NCBI RefSeq assembly: GCF_000507145.1
Contig: NZ_AYTO01000008.1
Span: 186,001-250,000, forward strand
Direction of reading: 5' to 3'
From: Bacillus tequilensis KCTC 13622
GTDB taxonomy: Bacteria; Bacillota; Bacilli; Bacillales; Bacillaceae
DNA: 64,000 bases
The translations under genes were made by a program, and so were the position numbers. This document shows, one piece after another, positions 56,081 to 64,000 of this stretch (position 1 is its first letter; each line of letters begins with the position of its first letter). Below the pieces are notes generated by a model. The model was not told where the DNA came from. It did not search any database and saw only the letters and a list, made by a program, of their open reading frames with translations.

Positions 56081-56994
56081 ATTTGCAGCATCTCTTTTAA
56101 ATATGCCTCTGAATCAAAGCCGAGCTCCTTGTCGGCTTCTTTTTTCAGTTCAAGCTGAAGTCGCACGTATTTGTCATATGTCGGACTGAGCTTTTGAAGG
56201 AGATTGCTGAAAGGCGAACCCGCCTTAAGCGCCGGCAGATCAGAAGCGGATTCCCCGACCTTGATCAGGTTTTCTCTGTATTCTTCATCTGTCTGCACTC
56301 TTTTTACGAGCTGAATGATTGTGTTTTTATGAGTGTCCCAAGTAGCGGGGTCTCTCTCCAACATCCGCTCGATGAATTGGTCATGCTGGGCTTTGTGCTG
56401 CTGGAGCTGAGCAGGATCCTCCCTGCCGACCAGCTGCATAATCGGGTGTGCGGCCGGCACTTCTTCCATATCATCCAATACTTTAATAAGCTCCGCCCAT
56501 GTCGTTTTTTTCTCATCTGTATCAATAGAAAAGTCGAGGAACGGTTCAAACAGCGCGGCGATAAATTTTCCGAAATCTCCCGGGAACAGTTTTTTCAGCT
56601 GAAGCCCCATATACTTCGGTTCGTCTATTTGGACTTCGCCGATGTCATGTAAAATGGAATCGACATTTTCTGCACCCTCCACGCGTTTGAGCAGCAGTTC
56701 GGTGAGTTTCCGTTCCTGCTCAAGCCCTTCAATCTGCCGGCTGAGCTTTTGATGCTGCTGCTGCAGTATCTCATGCAGGCTGCTGCCCTCTAAGAGGAAC
56801 GCTTTAATATCGCTTACGGATAGTGCCAGCATTCGGAGGGCGGCAATCATTTTCAGTGTATTTACGTCCTTTGCGGAATACTCACGGTATCCGTTATCAG
56901 GGTTTTTGCTGACAGTAATTAAACCTTCCTGCTCATAATATTTGATGGCTTTTTTCGTGAGACCCGTCTGCCGGGCAGCTTCTTTTATATTCAT
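56068..56994 (-). CDS. MerR-family transcriptional regulator
   Basis: A 308-residue regulator: N-terminal MerR HTH (MNIKEAARQTGLTKKAIKYYEQEGLITVSKNPDNGYREYSAKDVNTLKMI), then a long coiled-coil (HEILQQQHQKLSRQIEGLEQERKLTELLLKRV) and a 180-residue C-terminal effector domain that I do not recognise. agggagtg precedes ATG 56994. Its promoter has the 19-bp spacer typical of MerR-activated promoters. It lies between the conserved yurQ and frlB genes and seems to be strain-variable. Confidence 0.87.
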   Translation of the reverse strand: MNIKEAARQTGLTKKAIKYYEQEGLITVSKNPDNGYREYSAKDVNTLKMIAALRMLALSVSDIKAFLLEGSSLHEILQQQHQKLSRQIEGLEQERKLTELLLKRVEGAENVDSILHDIGEVQIDEPKYMGLQLKKLFPGDFGKFIAALFEPFLDFSIDTDEKKTTWAELIKVLDDMEEVPAAHPIMQLVGREDPAQLQQHKAQHDQFIERMLERDPATWDTHKNTIIQLVKRVQTDEEYRENLIKVGESASDLPALKAGSPFSNLLQKLSPTYDKYVRLQLELKKEADKELGFDSEAYLKEMLQIKKR

Positions 56995-57016
56995 TCTGTA
57001 TCACTCCCTGCTTTTC

Positions 57017-57047
57017 ATTCTAAACGTGTCTCTAAGGGGCAGGTCAA
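57017..57047 (-). promoter_or_regulatory. MerR-type promoter with 19-bp spacer
   Basis: On the minus strand: ttgacc, 19-bp spacer, tagaat. The spacer holds the imperfect dyad tgcccc-tta-gagaca. The overlong spacer with a central dyad is the hallmark of MerR-activated promoters, implying autoregulation. Confidence 0.75.
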
Positions 57048-57105
57048 GAGAGTGTGGGAATTAAGACGATCTCGTTTTACATTTTAGAAATTTCTGAAAA
57101 TAATA

Positions 57106-57166
57106 TTGACAATCATCGCTGCGGACCTTAATATAACAATATATAATGTTATATAACGTTATATAA
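57106..57166 (+). promoter_or_regulatory. frlB promoter and FrlR operator
   Basis: Consensus promoter ttgaca (57106-57111), 17 bp, taatat (57129-57134). Directly downstream a perfect 18-bp palindrome ttatataacgttatataa (57149-57166) covers the start region. Its TTATA..TATAA halves match those of the other two palindromes in the frl region, so it is the likely FrlR site. Confidence 0.8.
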
Positions 57167-57187
57167 TAAAAATAAGGAGTGAAGGAT

Positions 57188-58174
57188 TTGAGTCAGGCTA
57201 CAGCAAAAGTAAATCGCGAGGTTCAAGCTTTCTTGCAGGATTTGAAAGGGAAAACCATTGACCATGTATTCTTTGTCGCATGCGGAGGGTCTTCGGCCAT
57301 TATGTATCCGAGTAAATATGTGTTTGACAGGGAGTCAAAATCAATCAGCTCAGACCTTTACAGCGCCAACGAATTTATCCAGCGCAACCCTGTTCAGCTT
57401 GGTGAAAAGTCGCTTGTTATTTTGTGCTCGCATTCGGGAAATACCCCGGAAACAGTTAAAGCTGCTTCGTTTGCGAGGGGCAAAGGCGCACTTACGATTG
57501 CGATGACGTATAAACCGGAGTCTCCTTTAGCACAGGAAGGGCAATATGTTGCCCAGTATGATTGGGGTGATGAGGCGCTTGCGATCAATACGAACTATGG
57601 CGTACTGTATCAAATCGTTTTCGGCATCCTGCAAGTTTTAGAAAACAACACGAAATTTGAGCAGGCCATTGAAGGCTTAGACCAACTACAGGCTGTGTAT
57701 GAAGAAGCCCTTAAGCAGGAAGCTGACAACGCAAAGCAATTTGCAAAAGCTCATGAAAAAGAAAGCATCATTTACACAATGGCAAGCGGTGCAAACTACG
57801 GTGTCGCTTACTCCTACAGCATCTGCATTCTCATGGAAATGCAATGGATTCATTCCCACGCCATTCATGCCGGAGAATATTTTCACGGACCGTTCGAAAT
57901 CATTGATGAATCCGTGCCGTTTATTATCCTGCTCGGCTTAGACGAAACAAGACCTCTTGAAGAGCGGGCGCTTACCTTCTCGAAAAAGTATGGCAAAAAA
58001 CTCACTGTGCTTGATGCCGCATCTTACGATTTCACTGCAATTGACGATTCAGTTAAAGGCTACCTTGCCCCGCTCGTTCTTAACCGTGTGCTGAGACGCT
58101 ATGCGGACGAGCTGGCAGAGGCGAGAAATCATCCTTTATCGCATAGAAGATATATGTGGAAAGTTGAATATTGA
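57188..58174 (+). CDS. frlB (yurP): FrlB fructosamine deglycase
   Basis: A 328-residue SIS-domain protein. FVACGGSSAIM near residue 30 and LCSHSGNTPETVKAA near residue 75 are the sugar-phosphate-binding loops. It splits fructosamine 6-phosphates into glucose 6-phosphate and the free amino acid, allowing use of Amadori products. TTG 57188 is chosen (aaggag 8 nt upstream); GTG 57179 is less well spaced. First gene of the frl operon, controlled by FrlR and, as known for 168, CodY. Confidence 0.95.
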   Translation: MSQATAKVNREVQAFLQDLKGKTIDHVFFVACGGSSAIMYPSKYVFDRESKSISSDLYSANEFIQRNPVQLGEKSLVILCSHSGNTPETVKAASFARGKGALTIAMTYKPESPLAQEGQYVAQYDWGDEALAINTNYGVLYQIVFGILQVLENNTKFEQAIEGLDQLQAVYEEALKQEADNAKQFAKAHEKESIIYTMASGANYGVAYSYSICILMEMQWIHSHAIHAGEYFHGPFEIIDESVPFIILLGLDETRPLEERALTFSKKYGKKLTVLDAASYDFTAIDDSVKGYLAPLVLNRVLRRYADELAEARNHPLSHRRYMWKVEY

Positions 58175-58197
58175 TCTGAAAACGAGGAACCATTATG

Positions 58198-58235
58198 CAT
58201 TAGACTATAATGTTATATAACATTATAGTCTAATG
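58198..58235. promoter_or_regulatory. 38-bp perfect palindrome before frlO
   Basis: A perfect palindrome: half site cattagactataatgttat, then its exact reverse complement. It lies between frlB and frlO, 20 bp before the frlO TTG. It can be a second FrlR site, and in RNA a long hairpin that separates the frlB message from frlO. Confidence 0.8.
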
Positions 58236-58254
58236 TCCAGAGGAGGCCAACCCT

Positions 58255-59523
58255 TTGAAGAAAATGTTGTTGTTTTTGATCATTGCAGCTGTCAGTATGC
58301 TCACCATTGCGGGCTGTTCGAGCCAGAGCAGTTCAGCGGATGGAAAGGTGACATTGAAATTGTTCCACAGATGGCCGAAGGAGCCGGAAAAAAGTTATTT
58401 TGAAGCGGTTGTGAAGGAATTTGAAAAAGAGCATCCGGATATCGACATTCAAATTGAAGCCGTTTTGAATGATTCCTATAAAGACAAAATTAAGGTTATG
58501 CTGGGAACCACCAGCCCTCCAGACATTTACTTCTCTTGGAGCGACGAGTTTGCTTTTAAATTCATCAGAGGGAATAAAGCACTTGATCTCTCATCCTACT
58601 ACAAAGATGATACAGATTGGTCATCACAGCTCGTTCAATCGCAAATTACACCATTTACTTATGAAAACAAACAATATGGCGTGCCGTGGCAAATGGACGC
58701 TAAATCATTCTTCTATAATAAAGACATTTTTCAAAAGCTGAACCTTGCTCCGCCGAAGACATGGGATGAATTAATCGATGTGTCAAAGAAGCTGAAAGAA
58801 AATGGCTACACACCGATCAGCTTTGGAACAAAGGCGACTTGGACAATCTCGCACTATATCGGCACGCTCAATCAGCGGATGGTCGATGAAAAAACCCGGG
58901 AAAAGGACTATAACGCCAAAACGGGTGAATTTACCGATGAAGGCTATGTAAAAGCACTTGAAAAGCTTCAGGAGCTGATGCCTTACTTCAATAAACATGT
59001 AAACTCCGTCGACCACGAATATGTAAGACAGCAATTTAAGAGCGGAAAGTCGGCGATGATCTATGCGGAAACAGCGGAAATCAAGCTGGTTGAACCGGTG
59101 AATCTGGGGATGTTCCCATTCCCTGAAATCAGCGGGCAAAAAGGATCTTCAGAAGCGTTAACGGGAGCGCCGGAAGGGTTCATGATCTCCTCAAAAACAA
59201 AACATCCAAAGGAAGCGATGGAATTTTTGCAGTTTCTGACGTCGAAAAAAATGGGTGAAAAGCTCGTCAAAGATGTCGGAAAATACAGTGCGGTGCAAGG
59301 AACGGCAACTGAAGAAAACTCTACAGCCGTCCAGCGTGAAGCCGTTCAGCATATTGTTGATGCCAAATCAATGGTTCCGTGGTTTGATATGGATGTCGAT
59401 GTTGAAGTCGCAGATGCGTACTTGACGAGCGTCCAGCAAATGCTTGGCGGCGACATGACACCGGAGCAGGTGATGAAGGCCGTTCAAAAAGCAGCGAAGC
59501 AAGTGAGGGCGCAAGCTGAATAA
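58255..59523 (+). CDS. frlO (yurO): Fructosamine ABC transporter substrate-binding lipoprotein
   Basis: A 422-residue family 1 solute-binding lipoprotein. Signal peptide with lipobox IAGC (Cys21); [29 protein letters not shown] and [22 protein letters not shown] are typical of sugar binders. TTG 58255 follows aggagg by 8 nt. Captures fructosamino acids for import by FrlNM. A hairpin after the gene would keep its mRNA level above the permeases. Confidence 0.93.
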   Translation: MKKMLLFLIIAAVSMLTIAGCSSQSSSADGKVTLKLFHRWPKEPEKSYFEAVVKEFEKEHPDIDIQIEAVLNDSYKDKIKVMLGTTSPPDIYFSWSDEFAFKFIRGNKALDLSSYYKDDTDWSSQLVQSQITPFTYENKQYGVPWQMDAKSFFYNKDIFQKLNLAPPKTWDELIDVSKKLKENGYTPISFGTKATWTISHYIGTLNQRMVDEKTREKDYNAKTGEFTDEGYVKALEKLQELMPYFNKHVNSVDHEYVRQQFKSGKSAMIYAETAEIKLVEPVNLGMFPFPEISGQKGSSEALTGAPEGFMISSKTKHPKEAMEFLQFLTSKKMGEKLVKDVGKYSAVQGTATEENSTAVQREAVQHIVDAKSMVPWFDMDVDVEVADAYLTSVQQMLGGDMTPEQVMKAVQKAAKQVRAQAE

Positions 59524-59526
59524 ATC

Positions 59527-59557
59527 AAAGAAAAGGTGAAGCTTGCACCTTTTCTTT
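59527..59557 (+). terminator. Intra-operon hairpin after frlO
   Basis: Stem aaagaaaaggtg / caccttttcttt with a 7-nt loop in the frlO-frlN gap; a likely attenuator or stabiliser. Confidence 0.8.
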
Positions 59558-59579
59558 TGAAAAAGGAGATGAGATATCC

Positions 59580-60458
59580 TTGGTCAATCAGAATAAAATA
59601 ACCCCCTATTTGTTTTTGGTGCCCGCTCTCGTTTTTTTACTTTTCGTTTATATCCCGATTTTTGAGAATGTCTTCCTCAGCTTGTTTCAGTGGAGCTCTT
59701 TTTCTCCCGAAAAAACGTTTATCGGCTTGAAAAACTATGTGGAACTGTTTCACGATCCTGTCTTCTACCAGGCGCTTTCCAATAATGTGCTTTACGCCGT
59801 GATCTCCATTGTATGCCAGGTATTTGGCGGTTTGATTTTGGCGGCGGTGCTTGAGGATAAGCTGGTCAGAAAATGGTCGCCGTTTTTTCGCATCGTTTTC
59901 TTTTTGCCGGTCGTCATCTCTATGACGGTGATCGCGCTTTTGTTTGATTTTATTTACAACCCTGAGACGGGGCTTTTGAATCAGCTGCTTCAAGCGGTAG
60001 GTCTTGATCAGCTGACGAGGGCTTGGCTTGGGGAGGACAGCACGGCTATGCTTTCTGTTATTTTTGTGTCCCAATGGCAATCTGTCGGTTATATTGCGAT
60101 GCTGTACATTGTGTCAATTCAAAAAATACCGGATGAACTGTATGAAGCGGCCCGGCTTGACGGCGCGGGGAAAATTCAGCAGTTTTTTCACATTACCGTT
60201 CCCCAGACGAAAGAGATATCATTTGTTGCGGTCGTCATGACGCTGACCGGCGCATTTACGGTATTTAATGAGCCGTACATCTTGACAGGCGGCGGGCCGG
60301 GCAACGCTTCAGAAGTTTTAAGCACGTTTTTATATAAAAGCGCCTTTACAAAGGATATGATGGGCTATGCCTCAGCGATTGCTACCGTTGTGTTAATCAT
60401 TACCCTCGCATTGTCGCTCATGCAAATGAAGTTTTTCAAAACCGGAAAGGAGGAGTAA
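59580..60458 (+). CDS. frlN (yurN): Fructosamine ABC transporter permease
   Basis: A 292-residue MalF-type permease with six membrane helices. The EAA loop is ELYEAARLDGAGKIQQFFHITVPQTK. Start TTG 59580 with aaaggagatg upstream. Pairs with FrlM encoded 3 nt downstream. Confidence 0.93.
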   Translation: MVNQNKITPYLFLVPALVFLLFVYIPIFENVFLSLFQWSSFSPEKTFIGLKNYVELFHDPVFYQALSNNVLYAVISIVCQVFGGLILAAVLEDKLVRKWSPFFRIVFFLPVVISMTVIALLFDFIYNPETGLLNQLLQAVGLDQLTRAWLGEDSTAMLSVIFVSQWQSVGYIAMLYIVSIQKIPDELYEAARLDGAGKIQQFFHITVPQTKEISFVAVVMTLTGAFTVFNEPYILTGGGPGNASEVLSTFLYKSAFTKDMMGYASAIATVVLIITLALSLMQMKFFKTGKEE

Positions 60459-60461
60459 CAG

Positions 60462-61364
60462 ATGCTGCCTCAGAAGAAGACAGATTCGTTCAGACTGGAG
60501 CCTGTGCCTGACCGGCACATTGAGGAGAAAAGAAAGCCTATCCGAAAATGGTACATTGGAGAAACGTCTGTGTGGCTGTTTCTGTTTCTTTATCTGATTG
60601 CGATCGCCTATCCGCTTCTATGGATGGTGATGAGCGCTTTTAAAAACTCAGATGATATTTTTGAGCACAGCTGGTCGCTGCCGTCTTCGTGGCATCCGGA
60701 GAACTTTGTGTCCGCCTGGAATCAGGGGATTTCTTCTTATTTTATGAACAGTGTCATTGTCACGGCGCTGACGTGTGTGATCACTGTCTTTATCAGTGCA
60801 TGGGCGGCGTATGGACTTTCCCGGTTTGAGTTTAAAGGAAAAGGATTCTTTTTGGTGCTTTGTCTTGGCGGATTGATGCTGACGCCGCAGGTCAGTCTTG
60901 TGCCGCTTTATTCTATTATTCAGTCGCTTGGCTTGTACAATACGTATTGGGCGTTGATATTGCCGTATGCGGCTTACCGGATTCCATTCACCATCATTTT
61001 GATCCGCTCTTATTTTCTTTCTATTTCCAAAGAATTGGAGGAGGCGGCTTATTTAGATGGGTGTACGAGTTTCGGAGTATTTTTCAGAATTTTCTTACCA
61101 ATGAGTGTGCCGATTCTGGTAACCTCCGGCATTTTGACGGCTTACCATACGTGGAATGAGTTTATGTTTGCGATTATTTTCATAGATGATGAGAATTTGC
61201 GGACCATTCCAGCCGGACTGATGCAGTTCAGAGACGCGCTGCAGACAGATTGGGGCGTCCTGCTGGCGGGATTAACGATTTCAGCCGCGCCGATTATTAT
61301 TCTATTTTTATTGATGCAGAAATACTTTGTCCGCGGGATTGCAAGCGGAAGTGTAAAAGGATAA
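60462..61364 (+). CDS. frlM (yurM): Fructosamine ABC transporter permease
   Basis: A 300-residue MalG-type permease with six membrane helices after a 40-residue charged cytoplasmic N-terminus. The EAA loop is ELEEAAYLDGCTSFGVFFRIFLPMS. ggaaaggagg lies before ATG 60462. Partner of FrlN; energised by FrlP, encoded beyond frlR. Confidence 0.93.
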   Translation: MLPQKKTDSFRLEPVPDRHIEEKRKPIRKWYIGETSVWLFLFLYLIAIAYPLLWMVMSAFKNSDDIFEHSWSLPSSWHPENFVSAWNQGISSYFMNSVIVTALTCVITVFISAWAAYGLSRFEFKGKGFFLVLCLGGLMLTPQVSLVPLYSIIQSLGLYNTYWALILPYAAYRIPFTIILIRSYFLSISKELEEAAYLDGCTSFGVFFRIFLPMSVPILVTSGILTAYHTWNEFMFAIIFIDDENLRTIPAGLMQFRDALQTDWGVLLAGLTISAAPIIILFLLMQKYFVRGIASGSVKG

Positions 61365-61377
61365 AGGAGGAAGCGAA

Positions 61378-62232
61378 ATGAAATTGATAGCGGTTGGAGA
61401 TAACGTTGTCGATTACTATCAGGACCAAGAAACGTTCTATCCGGGAGGAAATGCCTTGAATGTCGCTGTGCTCGCCAAGCGGCTCGGGCATGAGGCTTCA
61501 TATATCGGAATCGTCGGCAATGACGAAGCAGCGGCACATCTTTTGAACGTACTGAAATTGGAGCAGGTTAATGCTGAGTATATCCGCCAAGCGCACGGAG
61601 AAAACGGGATGGCCATTGTCACCCTTGATGAACAAGGGGATCGTATTTTTGTCAGATCAAATAAAGGCGGTATTCAGTCCCGGCTCCGCCTCGTGTTTCA
61701 GGAGAAAGATCTGGCCTTTATCAGCGGGCATGATCTGCTGCATACGAGTGTGTACAGCCGGCTTGAAAACGATCTTCCGCAGTTGTGCGGGCTGATCCCG
61801 GTCTCCTTTGATTTTTCAACTAATCGGGAGGATGATTATTTGAGGAAGGTCTGTCCTTATGTGACGTATGCGTTTTTTTCAGGAAGCGATCTGAACGAGT
61901 CGGAGTGCGGCGAGCTTGCTGAAAAAGCTCATGGGTATGGAGCGAAATTCGTTTGTCTGACTCGCGGGGGCGAGGGAGCAATCCTGTCTGCGGGTGACCG
62001 AATCTATCATCAGCCGATTGTGGAAACTGATATAATAGACACACTTGGAGCGGGAGATTCTTTTATAGCTGGTTTTCTGACTGCCTTTTGTGGGAAGCAG
62101 GACATAATGTCCGCTTTGCGCCAAGCGGCGGAAACGGCTGCGAAAACATGCGGCGTGTACGGGGCTTTCGGCTATGGCCATCCTTTTCGTTTTGAGGACG
62201 GGGGAAGCAGTGAAAAAACGAGAATACTATAA
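61378..62232 (+). CDS. frlD (yurL): Fructosamine kinase (PfkB family)
   Basis: A 284-residue ribokinase/PfkB-family sugar kinase. The N-terminal GGNALNVAVLAKRLG and the C-terminal signature DTLGAGDSFIAGFLTAF (catalytic Asp in GAGD) are both intact. It phosphorylates fructosamino acids at C6 to give the FrlB substrate. aaaggagg precedes ATG 61378. Last gene of the operon; the terminator overlaps its end. Confidence 0.95.
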   Translation: MKLIAVGDNVVDYYQDQETFYPGGNALNVAVLAKRLGHEASYIGIVGNDEAAAHLLNVLKLEQVNAEYIRQAHGENGMAIVTLDEQGDRIFVRSNKGGIQSRLRLVFQEKDLAFISGHDLLHTSVYSRLENDLPQLCGLIPVSFDFSTNREDDYLRKVCPYVTYAFFSGSDLNESECGELAEKAHGYGAKFVCLTRGGEGAILSAGDRIYHQPIVETDIIDTLGAGDSFIAGFLTAFCGKQDIMSALRQAAETAAKTCGVYGAFGYGHPFRFEDGGSSEKTRIL

Positions 62233-62250
62233 GCAGTGTCTCGTTTTTTA
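62213..62250. terminator. Bidirectional terminator between frlD and frlR
   Basis: Stem aaaaacgaga / tctcgttttt with a 15-nt loop containing the frlD stop codon. Confidence 0.85.
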
Positions 62251-62256
62251 TACCTG

Positions 62257-62985
62257 TTATGTGTAGGGACTGTTGATGGTAAAAGTGACACGGTTTGTGT
62301 GCATCAAAAACAGTGAGCAGTAGATTGGCTGGTCATTTGATGTAAAAGCCGTTTTATCAATTTCAAACAGTGCGTCCCCGATATCGCAATCCAGGTATTT
62401 GCTTTCCTCCTGCTGGGCATATACGACATTTAATAGCTTCGTATTGTGAGTCGGAACAACTTGGTATTGCTGTCTTAAAATATCATGCATAGACACGCCG
62501 TCAGCAATAAAGGTATCAATAGCGGGAAACAAATCCAGCGGATAATGTGTCACTTCAAAGGTGAGCGGCTGATCATCATTATATAAAATCCGTTTTAATT
62601 CAACGACAGGGCACTCGGGATTGATTTGCAGTTTTTCGGCAATGGGTTTTGCCGCCGGAATGATCTCATGAGACAGCACACGATGCTTCGGTTTTTTGCC
62701 GGTTGATTCCATAAACTCCGAGTAGCCGTTTACTGCGATCAGCTCTCGTTTTAATTTGGGGCTTTTAACGAACGTTCCTTTTCCCTGCTGCCTGATCAGA
62801 TAGCCTTCTTCAACTAAATCGAGAATGGCTTTTCTGACGGTAATGCGGCTGACATTATACTTGCTGCAAAGCTCGTTTTCGGTAGGCAGTTTGGCGGTTG
62901 GGGAATACACGCCCTTTTTGATGTCATCAGTGATGATTTGTTTTAGCTGAATGTATAAAGGTGTAGAACTTCCGTTGTTTAACAA
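62257..62985 (-). CDS. frlR (yurK): FrlR, GntR/HutC-family regulator
   Basis: A 242-residue GntR regulator of the HutC subfamily: winged HTH (KLPTENELCSKYNVSRITVRKAILDLVEEGYLIRQQGKGTFV) and a UTRA ligand domain from about residue 85. TTG 62985 follows aaaggagg; the frame opens at 63045. It represses frlB, frlO and frlP units; a near-perfect palindrome lies at its own promoter. Glucosamine- or fructosamine-phosphate-like ligands are probable. Confidence 0.93.
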   Translation of the reverse strand: MLNNGSSTPLYIQLKQIITDDIKKGVYSPTAKLPTENELCSKYNVSRITVRKAILDLVEEGYLIRQQGKGTFVKSPKLKRELIAVNGYSEFMESTGKKPKHRVLSHEIIPAAKPIAEKLQINPECPVVELKRILYNDDQPLTFEVTHYPLDLFPAIDTFIADGVSMHDILRQQYQVVPTHNTKLLNVVYAQQEESKYLDCDIGDALFEIDKTAFTSNDQPIYCSLFLMHTNRVTFTINSPYT

Positions 62986-63023
62986 AGGGTAGCCTCCTTT
63001 TAACCTATTATTCATATTATAAT

Positions 63024-63043
63024 GTATTATGACGTTATAATAC
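63024..63043. promoter_or_regulatory. FrlR operator in the frlR-frlP gap
   Basis: gtattatgacgttataatac is a 20-bp palindrome with one mismatch, with the same TTATA/TATAA flavour as the frlB operator. Likely gives autoregulation and control of frlP. Confidence 0.72.
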
Positions 63044-63161
63044 AAATTTACATTTTATTTTAGAAATATAGCAAAAATGGGAATCGATTACTCTAAAAAT
63101 AACAGAAAGACCGAGTTGTTTCCAGTGACGAAATAACAGATCAAAAGATAGGGGGATTCTG

Positions 63162-64000
63162 ATGGCTTCATTAACATTTGAACATGTCAAAAAATCATAT
63201 CACTCACAATTAACGGTGAAGGACTTTGATTTAGATGTAAAGGATAAGGAGCTTTTGGTGCTGGTGGGGCCGTCAGGATGCGGAAAATCGACCACGCTGC
63301 GGATGGTGGCGGGACTGGAAAGCATTTCTGAAGGAACCCTTCTTATTGATGGGGAGCGAGTCAATGATCTCCCCCCGAAAGAACGTGACATCGCGATGGT
63401 ATTCCAAAACTATGCGCTTTATCCGCATATGACGGTTTTTGATAATATGGCGTTTGGATTAAAGCTCAGAAAGATGTCGAAACAGGAAATCACCGAGCGG
63501 GTTCAAGCGGCAGCTCGAATTTTAGAGATTGAGCATTTGCTGAAGAGAAAACCAAAGGCGCTCTCCGGCGGGCAGCGGCAAAGGGTGGCGCTTGGCAGAT
63601 CGATTGTGAGGGAGCCAAAGGTCTTTTTAATGGACGAGCCGCTTTCCAATCTGGACGCGAAGCTGAGAGTGGCGATGCGGACAGAAATCAGCAAGCTGCA
63701 CCAGCGTTTAGAGGCCACCATTATTTATGTCACGCATGACCAGACCGAGGCGATGACAATGGGTGATCGGATTGTCGTGATGAATGAAGGGGAAATCCAG
63801 CAGGTGGCGAAGCCTCATGACATTTATCATTACCCGGCAAATCTGTTTGTCGCAGGCTTCATTGGCTCACCCGGAATGAACTTTTTGAAAGGCATGATTG
63901 AAGAGCAGCATGGCGAGCTGTTTTTCACAACTCCTTCGATCCGGCTTCATATTCCTGAAGGAAAAGCGAAGCGGCTGAAGGAGAAGGGATACGCCGGAGA
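63162..64000 (+). CDS. frlP (yurJ): Sugar ABC transporter ATPase FrlP (YurJ), partial at window end
   Basis: The first 279 codons of an MsmX/MalK-type ATPase; the 3' end lies beyond the window. [14 protein letters not shown] start, Walker [10 protein letters not shown], signature LSGGQRQR, Walker [13 protein letters not shown] and switch THDQTEAM; a C-terminal regulatory OB-type region begins near residue 235. ATG 63162 follows taggggg. It is the energy-coupling partner for FrlNM; related ATPases in B. subtilis can serve several importers. Confidence 0.93.
   Translation, partial: MASLTFEHVKKSYHSQLTVKDFDLDVKDKELLVLVGPSGCGKSTTLRMVAGLESISEGTLLIDGERVNDLPPKERDIAMVFQNYALYPHMTVFDNMAFGLKLRKMSKQEITERVQAAARILEIEHLLKRKPKALSGGQRQRVALGRSIVREPKVFLMDEPLSNLDAKLRVAMRTEISKLHQRLEATIIYVTHDQTEAMTMGDRIVVMNEGEIQQVAKPHDIYHYPANLFVAGFIGSPGMNFLKGMIEEQHGELFFTTPSIRLHIPEGKAKRLKEKGYAG

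Overview
The window is chromosomal DNA of a Bacillus subtilis-group organism, either B. subtilis itself or a very close relative. I recognise an almost continuous run of genes in the order known from strain 168, read here from yvrE towards yurJ/frlP (opposite to the usual 168 map direction). Typical Bacillus features support this: aggagg-type ribosome binding sites, many TTG and GTG starts, S-box and B12 riboswitches, spore genes (gerA, sspG, coat genes) and PerR, Fur, FadR and LiaR boxes. Gene symbols come from recognising the proteins; no database search was possible.

Layout. 1-5.4 kb: tail of an SMP-30-like gene, a short-chain dehydrogenase, then a B12-riboswitch-controlled cobalamin uptake and salvage set (btuF, btuC, btuD fused to a CbiZ-like domain, and a PduO-type adenosyltransferase). 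5.5-11.4 kb: an MFS exporter and the liaIHGFSR cell-envelope stress operon with its LiaR box. 11.4-15.1 kb: gerAA-AB-AC spore germinant receptor (minus strand). 15.2-18.1 kb: a DUF3970 gene, fumC with a sigma-H promoter, and a TetR regulator facing a small gene across two matching palindromes. 18.1-25.2 kb: cssRS with htrB (secretion stress), mrgA (Dps) with a PerR box, a dehydrogenase and an M3 peptidase. 25.2-32.1 kb: yusW, Fur-controlled yusV, yusU, a LysR/dehydrogenase/tautomerase group, the yusOP efflux pair and two coat-like genes. 32.2-38.8 kb: fadM and fadN-fadA-fadE (fatty acid beta-oxidation) with a FadR operator. 38.9-41.2 kb: small genes including gcvH. 41.3-44.1 kb: S-box riboswitch and metNPQ methionine transporter. 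44.1-50.4 kb: a roughly 190-bp structured repeat, yurZ, a small ORF and the sufCDSUB iron-sulfur operon.

Accessory parts. Between sufB and yurS lies an AT-rich two-gene insertion (50.9-53.0 kb): a MazG-like nucleotide pyrophosphohydrolase followed three bases later by a GIY-YIG nuclease-DUF2075 helicase fusion. It is flanked by several hundred bases of non-coding or decayed DNA and is the best candidate for an undescribed, probably defence-related system. A second variable islet (55.6-57.0 kb) holds a small SdpI/DUF1648-like membrane protein, a gene remnant and a MerR regulator with a 19-bp-spacer promoter. 57.1-64 kb: the frlB-O-N-M-D fructosamine operon, its GntR regulator frlR, and the start of the transporter ATPase frlP, cut by the window end.

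Many operators named below are inferred from palindrome shape and position. Only those matching a well-known consensus (PerR, Fur, FadR, the LiaR 7-4-7 box, sigma-H) are called with high confidence.
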